14,862 nucleotides of DNA, from assembly GCA_035532215.1 (NCBI GenBank), contig DATKRK010000025.1:1-14862 (forward strand). The letters are read 5' to 3'. The DNA is from JAICIG01 sp035532215. Its GTDB lineage: Bacteria > Planctomycetota > Planctomycetia > Pirellulales > JAICIG01. Below, piece after piece: positions 14,780 to 14,862 of the stretch; positions within the stretch are counted from its first letter, which is position 1; each line of letters starts with the position of its first letter. The position numbers and the translations under genes were made by a program. The notes beneath the pieces are model-generated. The model did no database searches, was not told where the DNA came from, and saw only the letters and a program-made list of their open reading frames with translations.

Positions 14780-14862
14780 TACGCCCATTCTCGATGACTC
14801 CGTAGACGGAAGGGTGGTCAAGGATGACCCGCATAGCTTTTTCGGAAGTAGATCAGCAGGCC
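14780..14862. other. Unassigned right edge
   Basis: These 83 bases should encode the rest of the methyltransferase domain but do not resemble it in any forward frame. One forward frame (14763 onward, NTPILDDSVDGRVVKDDPHSFFG) stays open to the edge. On the minus strand an ATG at 14834 begins MRVILDHPSVYGVIENGRIK. Neither is recognised. The block could be inserted or rearranged DNA. Confidence 0.3.

Noticed and set aside
14316..14834. A 172-codon minus-strand ORF at the right edge
   Set aside because: Most of it is the shadow of the hydrolase-methyltransferase gene; only its first 25 or so residues lie outside, too little to support a gene.

Overview
The window is GC-rich and almost certainly from a planctomycete, most likely of the Pirellula/Lacipirellula type. 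Four things point that way: a DnaJ-like N-terminal domain of the planctomycete kind (DPYRKWL...PP.HY.LLG) on a membrane-anchored WD40-like protein; a small lipoprotein ending in a GLSAKAQEIERHLG-type tail; few clear Shine-Dalgarno sites; and palindromic intergenic repeats carrying the 'cccgaagcgc.agcgagg' core that I recall from these genomes. The assignment rests on recognition, not on a database search.

Left part (1-4759). The first 133 bases are the tail of an IS630-type transposase. It runs tail-to-tail into, and overlaps, an Hsp70-family gene on the minus strand. This Hsp70 has a long novel N-terminal extension, a degenerate interdomain linker and almost no lid. Divergent from it, across a 360-base regulatory gap with nested inverted repeats, lies a J-like/transmembrane/beta-propeller protein that lacks the HPD tripeptide. 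The pair looks like a lineage-specific chaperone or signalling module.

Middle (4760-8187). A repeat-rich convergent junction is followed by a BshB1-like PIG-L deacetylase on the minus strand, a 74-residue candidate lipoprotein and a complete M32 zinc carboxypeptidase. A 600-base intergenic stretch then holds a tandem duplication, a 26-base perfect inverted repeat and a candidate promoter.

Right part (8188-14862). A secreted protein with POTRA-like N-terminal repeats but no recognisable beta-barrel ends exactly at a MITE-like palindrome flanked by ATAG. Three genes on the same strand then form a probable lipid cluster: an alpha-oxoamine synthase (the BioF/KBL/serine palmitoyltransferase fold), a YnbA-like CDP-alcohol phosphatidyltransferase with a modified active-site motif, and a YnbC-like alpha/beta-hydrolase-methyltransferase fusion. 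The last gene appears frameshifted or interrupted in its methyltransferase domain near the right edge. Combining a YnbA/YnbC pair with an acyl-CoA:amino-acid condensing enzyme is the most promising candidate for an undescribed pathway here. It could make an amino-alcohol (sphingoid-like) phospholipid, but that is inference. I saw no tRNA, rRNA or CRISPR array.
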